The translations under genes were made by a program, and so were the position numbers. Under the pieces are notes generated by a model. It was given only the letters and a program-made list of their open reading frames with translations. It was not told the origin of the DNA and did not search any database. A stretch of 64,000 nt of DNA from Pseudorhizobium flavum (GTDB lineage: Bacteria > Pseudomonadota > Alphaproteobacteria > Rhizobiales > Rhizobiaceae), in the NCBI RefSeq assembly GCF_902502825.2, contig NZ_LR723670.1:3820001-3884000 (forward strand), written 5' to 3'. Shown piece after piece: positions 20,270 to 27,932 of this stretch (position 1 is the first letter of the stretch; every line of letters starts with the position of its first letter).

Positions 20270-21436
20270 TTAAACCAGTTCTGTCTCATAGGCGTTGATG
20301 GCGGACACCTAGTTTTTGCCGGTCCTACGTTCGCTGGGGCACAAGACTGGACAGTGACCAGAGCCAACAAGCAAGTCAGCTATACGGTCGACAAGAAGAC
20401 CTGGCACGCTGTTGAGACCGGCTCGGTAATTCCGAATCAGGCATGGATCTCTACTGGTCCAAGGGGGCGCGCCACTCTTGCCAGGGGCACAGAGAGCATT
20501 TCACTTCAGCCGAACACTCTCGGCGCGGTGATAACCACGCAGGGTCTGTTCTCGCGTAAGACTGATGTGGTCCAGCAGAAGGGCCAGATGGCGCTCAACA
20601 TTGAGAAGCGGAGCAGGCCCCACACCTACATTCATACTCCTTTTATGGCGGCCGTGGTGAAGGGAACAACCTTCACGGTGACGGTAACCGAAGAGGACGC
20701 TTCACTCTCGGTTCAAGAGGGTCTGGTTCAGGTCTCCTCCTTCACCGGTGGCCAAAGCACCAATGTGGGTCCCGGGCAACAAGTCACTGTGGACCAAAAT
20801 CAGAGCATGTCGGTGGCCGGGATAATTGAAACGCCTGCAGTGTTCTCGGTCGAGCCGACGCGAGCATCAATCGCTGCCGTTGGTCAGCCAGCACCTGTAG
20901 GCGCGGGACTCGGACTCGGCACGATTGGCGACCAAACCTCAACCGGTCCAAGTGGTGAGGGGGGCTCTCACGGAGTCAATGGCGAGAGCAGTGGAGGTGG
21001 CGACAGTGCCGGCAACCAGTCGGTGATCGGCAACAACGGCAACGGTGGCGGCAACGGCAACGGCAACGGTGGCGGGAACGGGAACGGCAACGGTGGCGGG
21101 AACGGGAACGGCAACAACGGGAACGGCCACGGCAACGGTGGCGGGAACGGGAACGGCAACAACGGGAACGGCCACGGCAACGGTGGCGGGAACGGGAACG
21201 GCAACAACGGGAACGGCCACGGCAACGGTGGCGGGAACGGGAACGGCAACAACGGGAACGGCCACGGCAACGATGGCGGGAACGGGAGCGGCAACAACGG
21301 GAACGGCCACGGCAACGGTGGCGGGAACGGCAACGGCAATAACGGGAACGGCCACGGAAACGGTGGCGGGAACGGAAACGGCCATGAAGGCAAGGGGCCT
21401 GGCGGCAAGGGCAAGAGCGGCAAAGCCGACGACTGA
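20234..21436 (+). CDS. FecR-domain repeat protein, 5' end replaced by an IS
   Basis: The frame is open from an ATG at 20234 inside the IS, but native sequence begins at 20289: VFAGPTFAGA-QDW looks like the tail of a signal peptide whose start was lost. Then comes a FecR-like domain (about WTVTRANKQVSY to GPGQQVTVD; TPFMAAVVKGTTFTV is the core motif), a linker, and a low-complexity region made almost only of G and N with some H, in 15-residue units GNGGGNGNGNNGNGH, ending in a basic GGKGKSGKADD tail. FecR domains occur in exported or surface proteins. Here export is doubtful because the leader is missing. A small lipoprotein gene follows. Confidence 0.7.
   Translation: MSYDEPKILSSQLNQFCLIGVDGGHLVFAGPTFAGAQDWTVTRANKQVSYTVDKKTWHAVETGSVIPNQAWISTGPRGRATLARGTESISLQPNTLGAVITTQGLFSRKTDVVQQKGQMALNIEKRSRPHTYIHTPFMAAVVKGTTFTVTVTEEDASLSVQEGLVQVSSFTGGQSTNVGPGQQVTVDQNQSMSVAGIIETPAVFSVEPTRASIAAVGQPAPVGAGLGLGTIGDQTSTGPSGEGGSHGVNGESSGGGDSAGNQSVIGNNGNGGGNGNGNGGGNGNGNGGGNGNGNNGNGHGNGGGNGNGNNGNGHGNGGGNGNGNNGNGHGNGGGNGNGNNGNGHGNDGGNGSGNNGNGHGNGGGNGNGNNGNGHGNGGGNGNGHEGKGPGGKGKSGKADD
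21037..21390 (+). repeat. 45-bp tandem repeats encoding Gly/Asn units
   Basis: About five to six near-identical 45-bp units, with shorter units before them, coding for GNGGGNGNGNNGNGH. Some units differ by single changes (G to D, N to S), so the array has expanded by slippage and then drifted. Unit number could vary between strains. Confidence 0.85.
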
Positions 21437-21520
21437 CGCTCTAGCTGCCCCCGATACTGAAGGCCCAGTGCCTTCAGCGGACGTCTCAAAACTGAAACTT
21501 ACTACAAGTCGGAGAACGCG

Positions 21521-21622
21521 ATGAGATACGCCTTGCTGATAGCTCTTGCCATCCTAGCCGGATGCACCACGAGCGGGCCGTCCTTGTATGAGCCTCCCGC
21601 TACAACTCCAGTCTACAAGTAA
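21521..21622 (+). CDS. Small lipoprotein, 33 residues
   Basis: MRYALLIALAILAGC followed by TTSGPSLYEPPATTPVYK. A lipobox (LAGC) lies at residues 12-15 after a short hydrophobic core, so the mature peptide would be an 18-residue or so lipid-anchored tail. GGAGA lies 6 bases before the ATG. It follows the FecR-type gene by 85 bases and may be cotranscribed with it. Similar in style to entericidin-like or other tiny outer-membrane lipoproteins, but no family is claimed. Confidence 0.6.
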   Translation: MRYALLIALAILAGCTTSGPSLYEPPATTPVYK

Positions 21623-21930
21623 CAGTTGGCCGGCAGAGAAGAGACTCCTCGCAAGGTCGCTTAATGCAGCAACGCAAGTGGCAGCTCTGCCACCGGCGTC
21701 CAGTCTTCCGCTAGCGGCAATCAGGCGCATAGATCCCGCGCCCGTAACGGATGATCCCCTGACCGTCTCGGCGGTTCTCATATCGAGAGTGCCGCCTCAG
21801 ATCTCGCTTGCCATGACGGCCTTCGGCGCCAGTCTGTCGCGCCATTCAATGTTACCGCGCCGATCATCGTCAGCCAATGAATGCCTATGTCAGTAAGGCG
21901 TTGTTGCGGACGCCGTTTACGGACTTCGAC
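21623..21930 (+). other. 308 bases without a recognised gene
   Basis: Open frames exist on both strands (for example 21588-21896 on the plus strand), but none has a ribosome site or a recognisable sequence, and the plus frame overlaps the lipoprotein gene. I see nothing I can support. Confidence 0.5.
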
Positions 21931-22185
21931 CTAATGCATGACTGGCGGAGGGTAGCTCCGGCCGATTGAGTGGAGGTATCCGATTATCTGGTACTTGAGA
22001 TGATCGTGGTTGCCATACTCTGTCCATATGCGATCCAGATCCTTTTCCACCGCATCGAACGCCTCCTCTGACAGATCACTATCTCCGACGAGATAGTGAT
22101 GGTCTCCGACCGCGCGCATATCGCAGCCGGTGGCGATGATTTCCCGCACGAACTCCGGGATCTGGTTCTCACGCATGCTCTTCAT
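21931..22185 (-). CDS. Small hypothetical protein
   Basis: 84 residues from ATG 22185 (MKSMRENQIPEFVREI), preferred over upstream ATGs because GGAGGG sits seven bases before it. The protein is acidic and soluble, with no signal peptide or membrane segment, and ends GYLHSIGRSYPPPVMH. Coding character looks real. I do not recognise the family. Confidence 0.6.
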   Translation of the reverse strand: MKSMRENQIPEFVREIIATGCDMRAVGDHHYLVGDSDLSEEAFDAVEKDLDRIWTEYGNHDHLKYQIIGYLHSIGRSYPPPVMH

Positions 22186-22408
22186 GGCCGCGCCCTCCAT
22201 TGCGGGACACTCTACGCCCATTCGAGGCGCCGTGCTTCCCGAAAATGCCGGTTACGGCAGATTGCTGACATCCGCCCGGCTTCTCCGCCTGTGCACACCG
22301 GTGTCGACGCGTAGGACCAAAGACCCTGTCCGACCGCCATTGGTCCTGCAGCCGGAACGTGCCCGGGTCATCTACGTTGATGACCCGTCCCAACCAAAGG
22401 AATTGGCC

Positions 22409-22801
22409 ATGAAGAAGATCATCATTGCAGCTGCATCAATTGCCCTCGCAGGGACGGCAGCAGTAGCACAAGAAGGCACGGCAAGCGGCGCAGCGGGTGG
22501 CGCAGTCACAGGCGCTATAATCGGTGGGCCTGTGGGCGCGGCGGTTGGCGGCATTGCGGGAGCAGTGCTGGGGACAGCAATCGATCCGCCGCCGGAGCAG
22601 GTTGTCCGTTATGTCCGCGAGCAGCCCACGCCGGCTCAGCCAGTTACAGTCCAGGCAGAGGTCGTTGTCGGTCAGCCCCTCCCGCAGACGGTAGTCCTGA
22701 CACCGGTTCCTGAGGCACCCGACTACGCCTACACCTATGTCAATAAGCGTCGCGTGATTGTCGATCCCAAGACCTACACCGTGGTTCAGGTCGTAGACTG
22801 A
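22409..22801 (+). CDS. DUF1236-type exported protein
   Basis: 130 residues: signal peptide (MKKIIIAAASIALAGTAAVA-QEG), a glycine/alanine-rich stretch resembling glycine-zipper segments (AAGGAVTGAIIGGPVGAAVGGIAGAVLG, residues about 27-55), then a C-terminal domain (YAYTYVNKRRVIVDPKTYTVVQVVD) typical of DUF1236 proteins of Rhizobiales. Periplasmic or membrane-associated; function unknown. AAAGGAA precedes the ATG, and a terminator hairpin follows the stop. Confidence 0.8.
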   Translation: MKKIIIAAASIALAGTAAVAQEGTASGAAGGAVTGAIIGGPVGAAVGGIAGAVLGTAIDPPPEQVVRYVREQPTPAQPVTVQAEVVVGQPLPQTVVLTPVPEAPDYAYTYVNKRRVIVDPKTYTVVQVVD

Positions 22802-22818
22802 TCGCCGGACCAAAAAGA

Positions 22819-22853
22819 CTAAAAGGCGCCCGGCGCGATGCTCCGGGCGTCTT
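22819..22853 (+). terminator. Terminator after the DUF1236 gene
   Basis: Inverted repeat around GCGCCCGG / CCGGGCGTC followed by TTT, just after the stop at 22801. An intrinsic terminator with a short T-run. Confidence 0.55.
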
Positions 22854-22874
22854 TGCTCGCCACTGCCGACTATG

Positions 22875-22898
22875 AAAAAGCCCCGCCAAAGCGGGGCT
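22875..22898 (-). terminator. Terminator of the CsbD-family gene
   Basis: On the minus strand GAGCCCCGC, loop, GCGGGGCTTTTTC: a GC-rich stem followed by a T-run, seven bases after the stop of the CsbD-like gene. It could act on both strands between the convergent genes. Confidence 0.8.
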
Positions 22899-22904
22899 CA
22901 TTGG

Positions 22905-23108
22905 CTACCAGGTCTGACGACCATACCAGTCGTCCACATCCCGACGGGCCTGATCCTTTTCGTAGCCGTACCGCTCCTGAATCTTGCCTTCGAGCTGGTC
23001 ACGCTTGCCTTCGATCCGGTCGAGGTCATCATCAGTGAGCTTGCCCCACTGTTCCTTGACCTTGCCTTTCATCTGCTTCCAGTTTCCTTCGACGCGGTTC
23101 CAATCCAT
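22905..23108 (-). CDS. CsbD-family stress protein
   Basis: 67 residues, the usual length of the family. MDWNRVEGNWKQMKGKVKEQWGKLTDDDLDRIEGKRDQLEGKIQERYG shows the repeated amphipathic CsbD pattern, with a Rhizobiales-type tail (DVDDWYGRQTW). CsbD-like proteins are small, hydrophilic and induced by general stress; the biochemical role is unknown. AGGAAG precedes the ATG. Confidence 0.92.
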   Translation of the reverse strand: MDWNRVEGNWKQMKGKVKEQWGKLTDDDLDRIEGKRDQLEGKIQERYGYEKDQARRDVDDWYGRQTW

Positions 23109-23139
23109 GGATCTTCCTCCGTTTGGACAATTGCGATTA

Positions 23140-23310
23140 TCAACGCGCAGTCCGGAGATTGGTTCGTTGCACGTCGGTAACGGGCTGTTGGAAGATCAGA
23201 GATCCTCCGGCTTTGCTTCCTCCTGCATTTGGTAGAGCCTTCCAAGGGCGAGTCTTTGCACGGCGCTCAGCGAGGTTGTGCAACTGGTCTTCGTGGCGGA
23301 CGAGGGTCAT
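23140..23310 (-). CDS. Possible small hydrophilic protein
   Basis: 56 codons starting MTLVRHEDQLHNLAERRAK, with a good GGAGGT site before the ATG. No hydrophobic segment and no family recognised. Support rests only on the ribosome site and an uninterrupted frame, so it may be chance. Confidence 0.3.
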   Translation of the reverse strand: MTLVRHEDQLHNLAERRAKTRPWKALPNAGGSKAGGSLIFQQPVTDVQRTNLRTAR

Positions 23311-23383
23311 GGCGACACCTCCAGGAACGAATTCCGATGCTGACGGTTCGATATGGGTCGCGTTCCGTGACAGGAGGCTCAAT

Positions 23384-23533
23384 ATGCCCAACACTGACAA
23401 GAACACGCAGCAGGACCAGAAGAAGGCCAGCCAGACGGCAAGTCAGTCCTCCGGGAAGGAGAAGGGTCGTCCAGCGGACGCCGGCCAGAAGTCGGCTACC
23501 CAGCCAGACCAGGTGAAAGACCTCAAGCATTGA
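23384..23533 (+). CDS. Small hydrophilic protein, 49 residues
   Basis: MPNTDKNTQQDQKKASQTAS... ending QPDQVKDLKH. Almost no hydrophobic residues; rich in K, Q, S, D, so probably intrinsically disordered. AGGAGG lies six bases before the ATG and a terminator follows the stop. Composition recalls small stress-related disordered proteins. No family claimed. Confidence 0.6.
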   Translation: MPNTDKNTQQDQKKASQTASQSSGKEKGRPADAGQKSATQPDQVKDLKH

Positions 23534-23536
23534 TCG

Positions 23537-23568
23537 AGCGCTCGGGGTGGGGCTTCGGCCCCACCTTC
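23537..23568 (+). terminator. Bidirectional terminator between small genes
   Basis: GGGGTGGGGC, loop TTCG, GCCCCACCTT: a strong stem with a stable tetraloop between the convergent genes ending at 23533 and 23567. Confidence 0.7.
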
Positions 23569-23884
23569 ATTCGCGCCGCACTTCTATCTCCGTCCCGGTA
23601 TCAAGGATGATATGCAGGTCCCGGATCATGCCGGCAGCGGTTAGCAGCGCTTCACGCACCTCCTGCAGACTCGTCGCCTGAACGCCTCGCGCTGCCACCA
23701 TCACCTGCAGATCTACGATCTTGTCGGCATCAGCCTGTAGCGATGGAATCCCGATTGTCTCCCGCATGTCCCTGATGGTCGTGACCGCGCGCTCGAACAG
23801 GCGCTGGCGCTCAAAGTTGCCCAGTTTCTCAACCTCATTTGCCGCCCGAACGAGCTCTACGACAAATTCGGTGACCGCGCTCAT
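23567..23884 (-). CDS. Hypothetical alpha-helical protein
   Basis: 105 residues, MSAVTEFVVELVRAANEVEKLGNFERQRLFERAVTTIRDMRETIG..., ending DTGTEIEVRRE. Mostly helical and charged, without signal peptide or membrane segment. The reading frame and composition look coding. I do not recognise the family. Confidence 0.6.
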   Translation of the reverse strand: MSAVTEFVVELVRAANEVEKLGNFERQRLFERAVTTIRDMRETIGIPSLQADADKIVDLQVMVAARGVQATSLQEVREALLTAAGMIRDLHIILDTGTEIEVRRE

Positions 23885-23950
23885 CAGTCGAAATCTCCGA
23901 TCCGTCCAGCGCTGTAGATGATAACAGGAGGTCCGAGTTCACCTACAGAG

Positions 23951-25511
23951 AGACCGGTAATTTTTCTGGGGTTAGGCGGCGTGCAGTAGGGGCGGTTGTG
24001 GTTTGAATAGCGGTGGTACGTTTACTTCAGGCTGTCGGAAAGGAGCCCGCAATCGATTACGGAGTTCGCCATTTGCCTCCGCAGTTCGAACCTGCATAAG
24101 CATATTCGCACCGTGGAGCGACCACCGCATCTGCTGCTTTTTCACCATCCGCTTCCCGACGAGAGAATTCACGGCCGACTCAGCGAGGGTCGTAGCAACA
24201 CGGAGCCCAGCTATGTGGCGCTTTCCATAGTCGACAATCGAACCGCGGTTCGAGCGGATATAGGTCAGGAGTTGCAAGCCGAGACTGTGCAGCCGTGCGA
24301 TCGAGAACTCGTTTATCTGCGTTGATCCCTGCGGGTTCGTCAAGAGCCGCTCCAGGTCCCCGATCGCACGATCCACGCGGCCGTGCCACAAGCGCCATTT
24401 CACTGCTCTGATGTCTCTGTCTATGGTTGGAAGCGCTTCAATGGGACTGGGCTGCGATCGCGCGATGTGATTGGCAATCTGCTGCATGGGCTGGATCTTC
24501 ATGGCGATGTGGAACCAGTCGATGATGTGGGTTGTCGGCTTCGGCATGGCGCGGGGCACTCGCTTGAGAATTTCTGCGCCGTCCGAAATCACCGTCACAT
24601 CGCCATAGCCGCGATATCCGACTCCTTTAAGCGTGTGGAGGGCGCGGTCGCGAATTGCTTGTTGAGCGGTGCTACCGGTGACGAAGTAGCGACCACCTGG
24701 TTCGCCTCGTCCTCCGCGGCCGCATCGGGCAACGACGAGCTCGAAGCTTCGCGCTGCATTTGGTCCGCGCTGCGAACATAAGCGGTATCGATGCTGATGA
24801 CGAATTCCTTGCGGCGATCGCCCGGGAGGTGCAGCTCAAGCTGGCTACGATCATCCGCTTGAGCTCTCGCCTTCCATGTTTCCCGGATAATCTGGTCGTC
24901 GAGCCGTTCGCCGATCCTGATGGTCCGCTTGCGCACGGTCGCGTACGTCTCGGTGGGTTCAATCGGCAGGAACTCGGCCAGCACCTTGGCTGCCTGCCGG
25001 TAGGGCATCATGCTTCCCATACGGGCACTCAGCTCCAACAGTTCGGGCGTCGCTCGATCGGGGCAGATTTCTTTCAGCGGCGCAAAGGTGCCGTCCATGC
25101 CCGGATGGCAATCCCGGCACAGCATCCAGCGAGGATTGCGGACCGTCACTGTGCCGAAGACGGTTCGGATCCGGCGTGATGTGTAGTCCTTAACCGGCCG
25201 AAAGGTATGGCAATCCGGGCAGACCCGACGGAAGAGGGAGTAGGTCTCTGCCTCATGGGCTACGACTGCGCTTTGCAGCGCCGTCATGATCGTCTTGCTG
25301 TCCTCAATCGACAGGCCAATGCCGCCGTCAAATAGACGTTCCCAACTCTTGTCTATACGAACGGCCTTCCTGCAAACGTGGCCGAACTCGTTCTTCCCCT
25401 CGATCGTGATCGTCCATTCCACCGCCATCGCTGCCTCTCCGAACAAAGCGATGCTGATGGACTGCACTGACCTAACAACCCGTGTCCGACCCCAGAGGAA
25501 TTACCGGTCTC
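23951..25511 (-). mobile_element. ISKra4-family insertion sequence, transposase broken
   Basis: About 1.56 kb bounded by inverted repeats GAGACCGGTAATT...CTGGGGT at 23951 and its complement ending at 25511; about 23 of 26 end bases match. It holds one transposase gene on the minus strand interrupted by a frameshift. No clear target duplication was seen. Ends are good to a few bases. Confidence 0.85.
23972..25428 (-). pseudogene. ISKra4-family transposase, single frameshift
   Basis: The first part (from ATG 25428, MAVEWTITIEGKNEFG) contains the zinc-ribbon-like CPDC...CRDC region and ends its good match at SIDTAYVRSAD. Near 24758-24766 the match moves to another frame: NAARSFELVVARCGRGG, GGRYFVTGSTAQQAIRDRAL, GVGYRGYGDVTVISDGAEIL, then WFHIAMKIQ and MRWSLHGANMLMQVRTA to the stop at 23972. 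Joined, the two parts give about 485 residues, the length of an intact ISKra4 transposase. One indel therefore inactivates it, unless it is a sequencing error or a programmed shift. Confidence 0.85.
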
Positions 25512-25737
25512 CCGGCTAGGTCGGTCTGAGGGTCTTTCCACGCGGGCACTTTAGGATATCGTTCTTCGCGTTGCAGCGAAATCGGCGTTTCGACACTGGG
25601 CTGCGGATCGGCTCCGCCTTCGTTGGGATGACGGGCGCTGATGCCCCGCCGCTGGAACCCGCCGAAGACCTTTGCATAGGCATAGCCTGCATCGTATCAA
25701 GAAGATGCTGCAGCAGGGAGGTAGTCCGCGGATATAC

Positions 25738-26396
25738 TCAATACTCATCGTGGAATCGCACCCAGTCAATGGGCCGGCGCTCGTTTCGGCCAAGCGGCGA
25801 GATGTCGAGGTAGTTATAGGCACCGATGAGCAGATCGCTGCCCCGGCCACTTGTGACATAGGTGAGAAAAACCGCCCGTTCTGTCGTTGGTACGCACTGA
25901 GACCCGGGAAAGGTCGCAATGCTTCCGCCGTGGGTGAGAATACTTCACCATGATACTGCCCGGTGACCCCGCCATACCACGGGAACTTCCACCCCATGCG
26001 GCGCTTGAAGGCGTCGATCTGATCGAAGGGCGCTTCCGAGAGGCAGATGAGGTTGACCCCCCGGTTGAGCAGATGGAGACGAGCCGCATCTATGTGATCG
26101 GCAACAAAGGCGCATCCGTCGACACCGCTTCTCCATGCCGGATGTCCCGGACCAGCATCCCTTGGAAACAGAAAGTGGTAGACGATCAGCTGATCATATC
26201 GGCCAAAGAGACGTTCGAACGAGACTTCGCCCTCTGCCGCCTCGAAACGGCAGGGCGTCACGAACTCGCGTTTGGGTAGACGCAGCCTGGCAGCATTTAC
26301 CGCATCGCGTGCGTCGGTGAGGCTCTTCTCATCGACGAGGAGACTTTGTCGTGCCGCATACCATTCTGCTCTGCTTGCAATCGCTTTGTTCGGCAT
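25738..26396 (-). pseudogene. DUF899-family thioredoxin-like protein, frameshifted
   Basis: The start MPNKAIASRAEWYAARQSLL and the body (YHFLFPRDAGPGHPAWRSG, LICLSEAPFDQIDAFKRRMGWKFPWYG) are typical of DUF899 proteins. Near 25880-25887 the frame changes: the proper C-terminus is read one frame over, TERAVFLTYVTSGRGSDLL, AYNYLDISPLGRNE, DWVRFHDEY, ending at 25738. In the unshifted frame the chain runs on into unrelated residues as far as 25551. One missing base explains this. Either a young pseudogene or an assembly error. It is divergent from the HxlR regulator, which probably controls it. Confidence 0.8.
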
Positions 26397-26431
26397 GTTG
26401 ATGTAACCATTGTGGGATCAGAGAATAACCA

Positions 26432-26446
26432 GTACCCTATGGATAC
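26432..26446 (+). promoter_or_regulatory. Possible HxlR-type operator between divergent genes
   Basis: GTACC-CTAT-GGATAC, an imperfect inverted repeat between the DUF899 gene and the HxlR gene. HxlR-family proteins often bind such short symmetric sites in divergent promoters. Tentative. Confidence 0.3.
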
Positions 26447-26486
26447 CGCTTTAAAAATGCATGCGGTTATTTGACCGGAGTGCGGA

Positions 26487-26900
26487 GTGCGACAGCCAAA
26501 GTCTGGATGCCCGATCAATTTGGGTCTTGAAGTCTTCGGAGATCGATGGACGCTGTTGATCCTGCGAGACATCATGTTCACGGATCGTAGGACCTTCCGG
26601 GAAATCCAGGCGTCCGAGGAAGGGATCTCACCCAAAACATTGGCGGAGCGAATGTCGATGCTGGTCGATGAGGGGATTCTGGTCCGATCGAGCGATCCTG
26701 GACACAGTCAGCGCTCGATCCTGAAACTGACCCAAAAAGGCATCGATCTTCTGCCAGTTCTTGCGGACATATCCGTTTGGAGCCTCAAGCATCTGAAGGT
26801 CGACCCTGCGCTTGCAGATATTGCCCGGCAGGCTGCAGCCAATAGAGACGACTTCATCCTTCGGGAAACGTCGCGACTAGCTGAGCGCGACCTGTCTTAG
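26487..26900 (+). CDS. HxlR-family transcriptional regulator
   Basis: 137 residues from GTG 26487. Winged-helix HxlR signature: CPINLGLEVFGDRWTLLILRDIMF, then FREIQASEEGISPKTLAERMSMLVDEGIL. The single Cys near residue 8 precedes the first helix, the position of the redox-sensing Cys in several HxlR proteins. Divergent from the DUF899 gene and convergent, with a 24-base overlap, with the hydrolase gene. Probably a repressor of its divergent neighbour that senses reactive or toxic compounds (inference). Confidence 0.9.
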   Translation: MRQPKSGCPINLGLEVFGDRWTLLILRDIMFTDRRTFREIQASEEGISPKTLAERMSMLVDEGILVRSSDPGHSQRSILKLTQKGIDLLPVLADISVWSLKHLKVDPALADIARQAAANRDDFILRETSRLAERDLS

Positions 26901-27431
26901 TCGGTGAGCGATAGCCTTCAGGCTTTGGTCATCAAAATCATGGTCGATGCCAGTCAGCGAATTGAATTCTGCAAATGGCAGCTTTCGCTGATAGTCGCTG
27001 AGGTGTTCATGAGGAACCACCGCGTCGGCTGTGCCGTGCCAGAACGATAGCAGGCCTATCTGCGTCAGAGCCTCAGCGGCATCATGGCCGAGAGTGTATT
27101 CGTCTGCCTCCCATTCTGCCGCCCCCCAATAGGGGCAGGCCAGGGCGAAGAAAGCTTTTGGTGGATTGGGCTGCTGGCATTCCACCAGCCATTTCAGGAG
27201 CTGACTGCCCCCCAGGGAGTGACCAAGGAGAATGTCGTCCGGCTTCGCGTCTCCGATATCATCAGAGAGCCGCTCCATCCATCCCGTTTGCGATGCGTTC
27301 TCAGTTGATCTGAGATCAGGCGTAATGATCTCAAGAGCGTCATCCAGCGGTTTGGCTAGCCGCTGGATGACCGGGTCGTCTGGATCACGCCCAGCACCAT
27401 GGACAAGGATGAGTCTCGGTTTCAGCAACAT
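26877..27431 (-). CDS. Alpha/beta hydrolase, RBBP9/YdeN-like
   Basis: 184 residues from ATG 27431, with GGAGG four bases upstream. LILVHGAGRD is the oxyanion-side motif, GHSLGG (about residues 70-75) the nucleophile elbow with catalytic Ser, and GIDHDF near the C-terminus supplies the His. The small size fits the RBBP9/YdeN serine hydrolases. Cytoplasmic. Natural substrate unknown. Its 3' end overlaps that of the HxlR gene. Confidence 0.82.
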   Translation of the reverse strand: MLLKPRLILVHGAGRDPDDPVIQRLAKPLDDALEIITPDLRSTENASQTGWMERLSDDIGDAKPDDILLGHSLGGSQLLKWLVECQQPNPPKAFFALACPYWGAAEWEADEYTLGHDAAEALTQIGLLSFWHGTADAVVPHEHLSDYQRKLPFAEFNSLTGIDHDFDDQSLKAIAHRLRQVALS

Positions 27432-27588
27432 CAAGCCTCCGTACTGATATTGTTAGTGTAGCGGTTTTCCTATCGGCATCAATGGCTCTGAGGATCATTT
27501 TTCGGCTATGCGTCGCTGACGCACGCTCGCGGCACCCTTCGGAAGGGTAGCCGCATGGCTATCTTTATTGACGCCTGTCTTTGACATG

Positions 27589-27616
27589 TGATAGGTATCC
27601 TCATGGCTACCTATCA
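27589..27616 (+). promoter_or_regulatory. ArsR operator spanning its own start codon
   Basis: TGATAGGTA (27589-27597), ten bases, then TACCTATCA (27608-27616): a perfect 9-bp inverted repeat with the ATG at 27603 in its centre. TTGACA is found at 27581-27586 and TTGACG at 27569-27574. The geometry suits autorepression by the ArsR-type protein encoded here. Confidence 0.6.
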
Positions 27617-27932
27617 TCCGCATCTACCCACCGTTTTTGCGGCGCTTTCAGATCCGACACGACTGAAGGTGGTCGAGCGCCTGGCAATGGGTCCGGCCTC
27701 CATCTCGGAGCTTTCCCAGCCCTTCGAGATGGCGGGTCCCTCCTTTCTCAAGCACATCAAGGTGCTCGAGAAGGCCGGTCTGGTCCGGTCCCGGAAAACA
27801 GGGCGGGTGCGGTTTGTGATCTTGGTGCCGGATGCGCTGCGATGGGTAGACGAGTGGGTGACCCAGCATCGCGGGCAATGGGAGCAACGCCTCGATCAAC
27901 TGGGGTCTTTTCTGTCACAAGGGGACAATTGA
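27603..27932 (+). CDS. ArsR-family transcriptional regulator
   Basis: 109 residues from ATG 27603. Winged helix: FAALSDPTRLKVVERLAMGPASISELSQPFEMAGPSFLKHIKVLEKAGLVRSRKTGRVRF. No CxC metal motif is seen, so it belongs to the group of ArsR-like repressors paired with AHSA1/SRPBCC genes rather than metal sensors. Its stop overlaps the start of such a gene (TGATG). A perfect inverted repeat around its start codon suggests autoregulation. Confidence 0.9.
   Translation: MATYHPHLPTVFAALSDPTRLKVVERLAMGPASISELSQPFEMAGPSFLKHIKVLEKAGLVRSRKTGRVRFVILVPDALRWVDEWVTQHRGQWEQRLDQLGSFLSQGDN

Larger units (their letters stand above)
18807..20288 (-). mobile_element. IS3-family insertion sequence
   Basis: About 1.48 kb with two overlapping minus-strand reading frames. 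The ends are imperfect inverted repeats beginning TGA: TGATTTGAAACT at 18807 and the complement of 20288 inward, TGAGACAGAACT, with a better match further in (AAGATTGGAG...CCGGCTC versus AAGAGAGGA...TCGGCTC). No direct repeat is seen in the flanks, and both neighbouring genes are truncated, so the element sits at a rearrangement or deletion junction. Ends good to a few bases. Confidence 0.8.

Noticed and set aside
21037..21390. Possible CRISPR array
   Set aside because: The 45-bp units are contiguous and coding, without unique spacers; they are a protein-coding tandem repeat.
20939..21489. Minus-strand frames rich in proline, valine and alanine opposite the FecR gene
   Set aside because: They are the antisense and shifted readings of the 45-bp Gly/Asn repeat, so the apparent repeat protein is an artefact.
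23251..23310. Riboswitch or leader RNA near the small stress genes
   Set aside because: No conserved aptamer pattern is visible; only ordinary terminators and ribosome sites.
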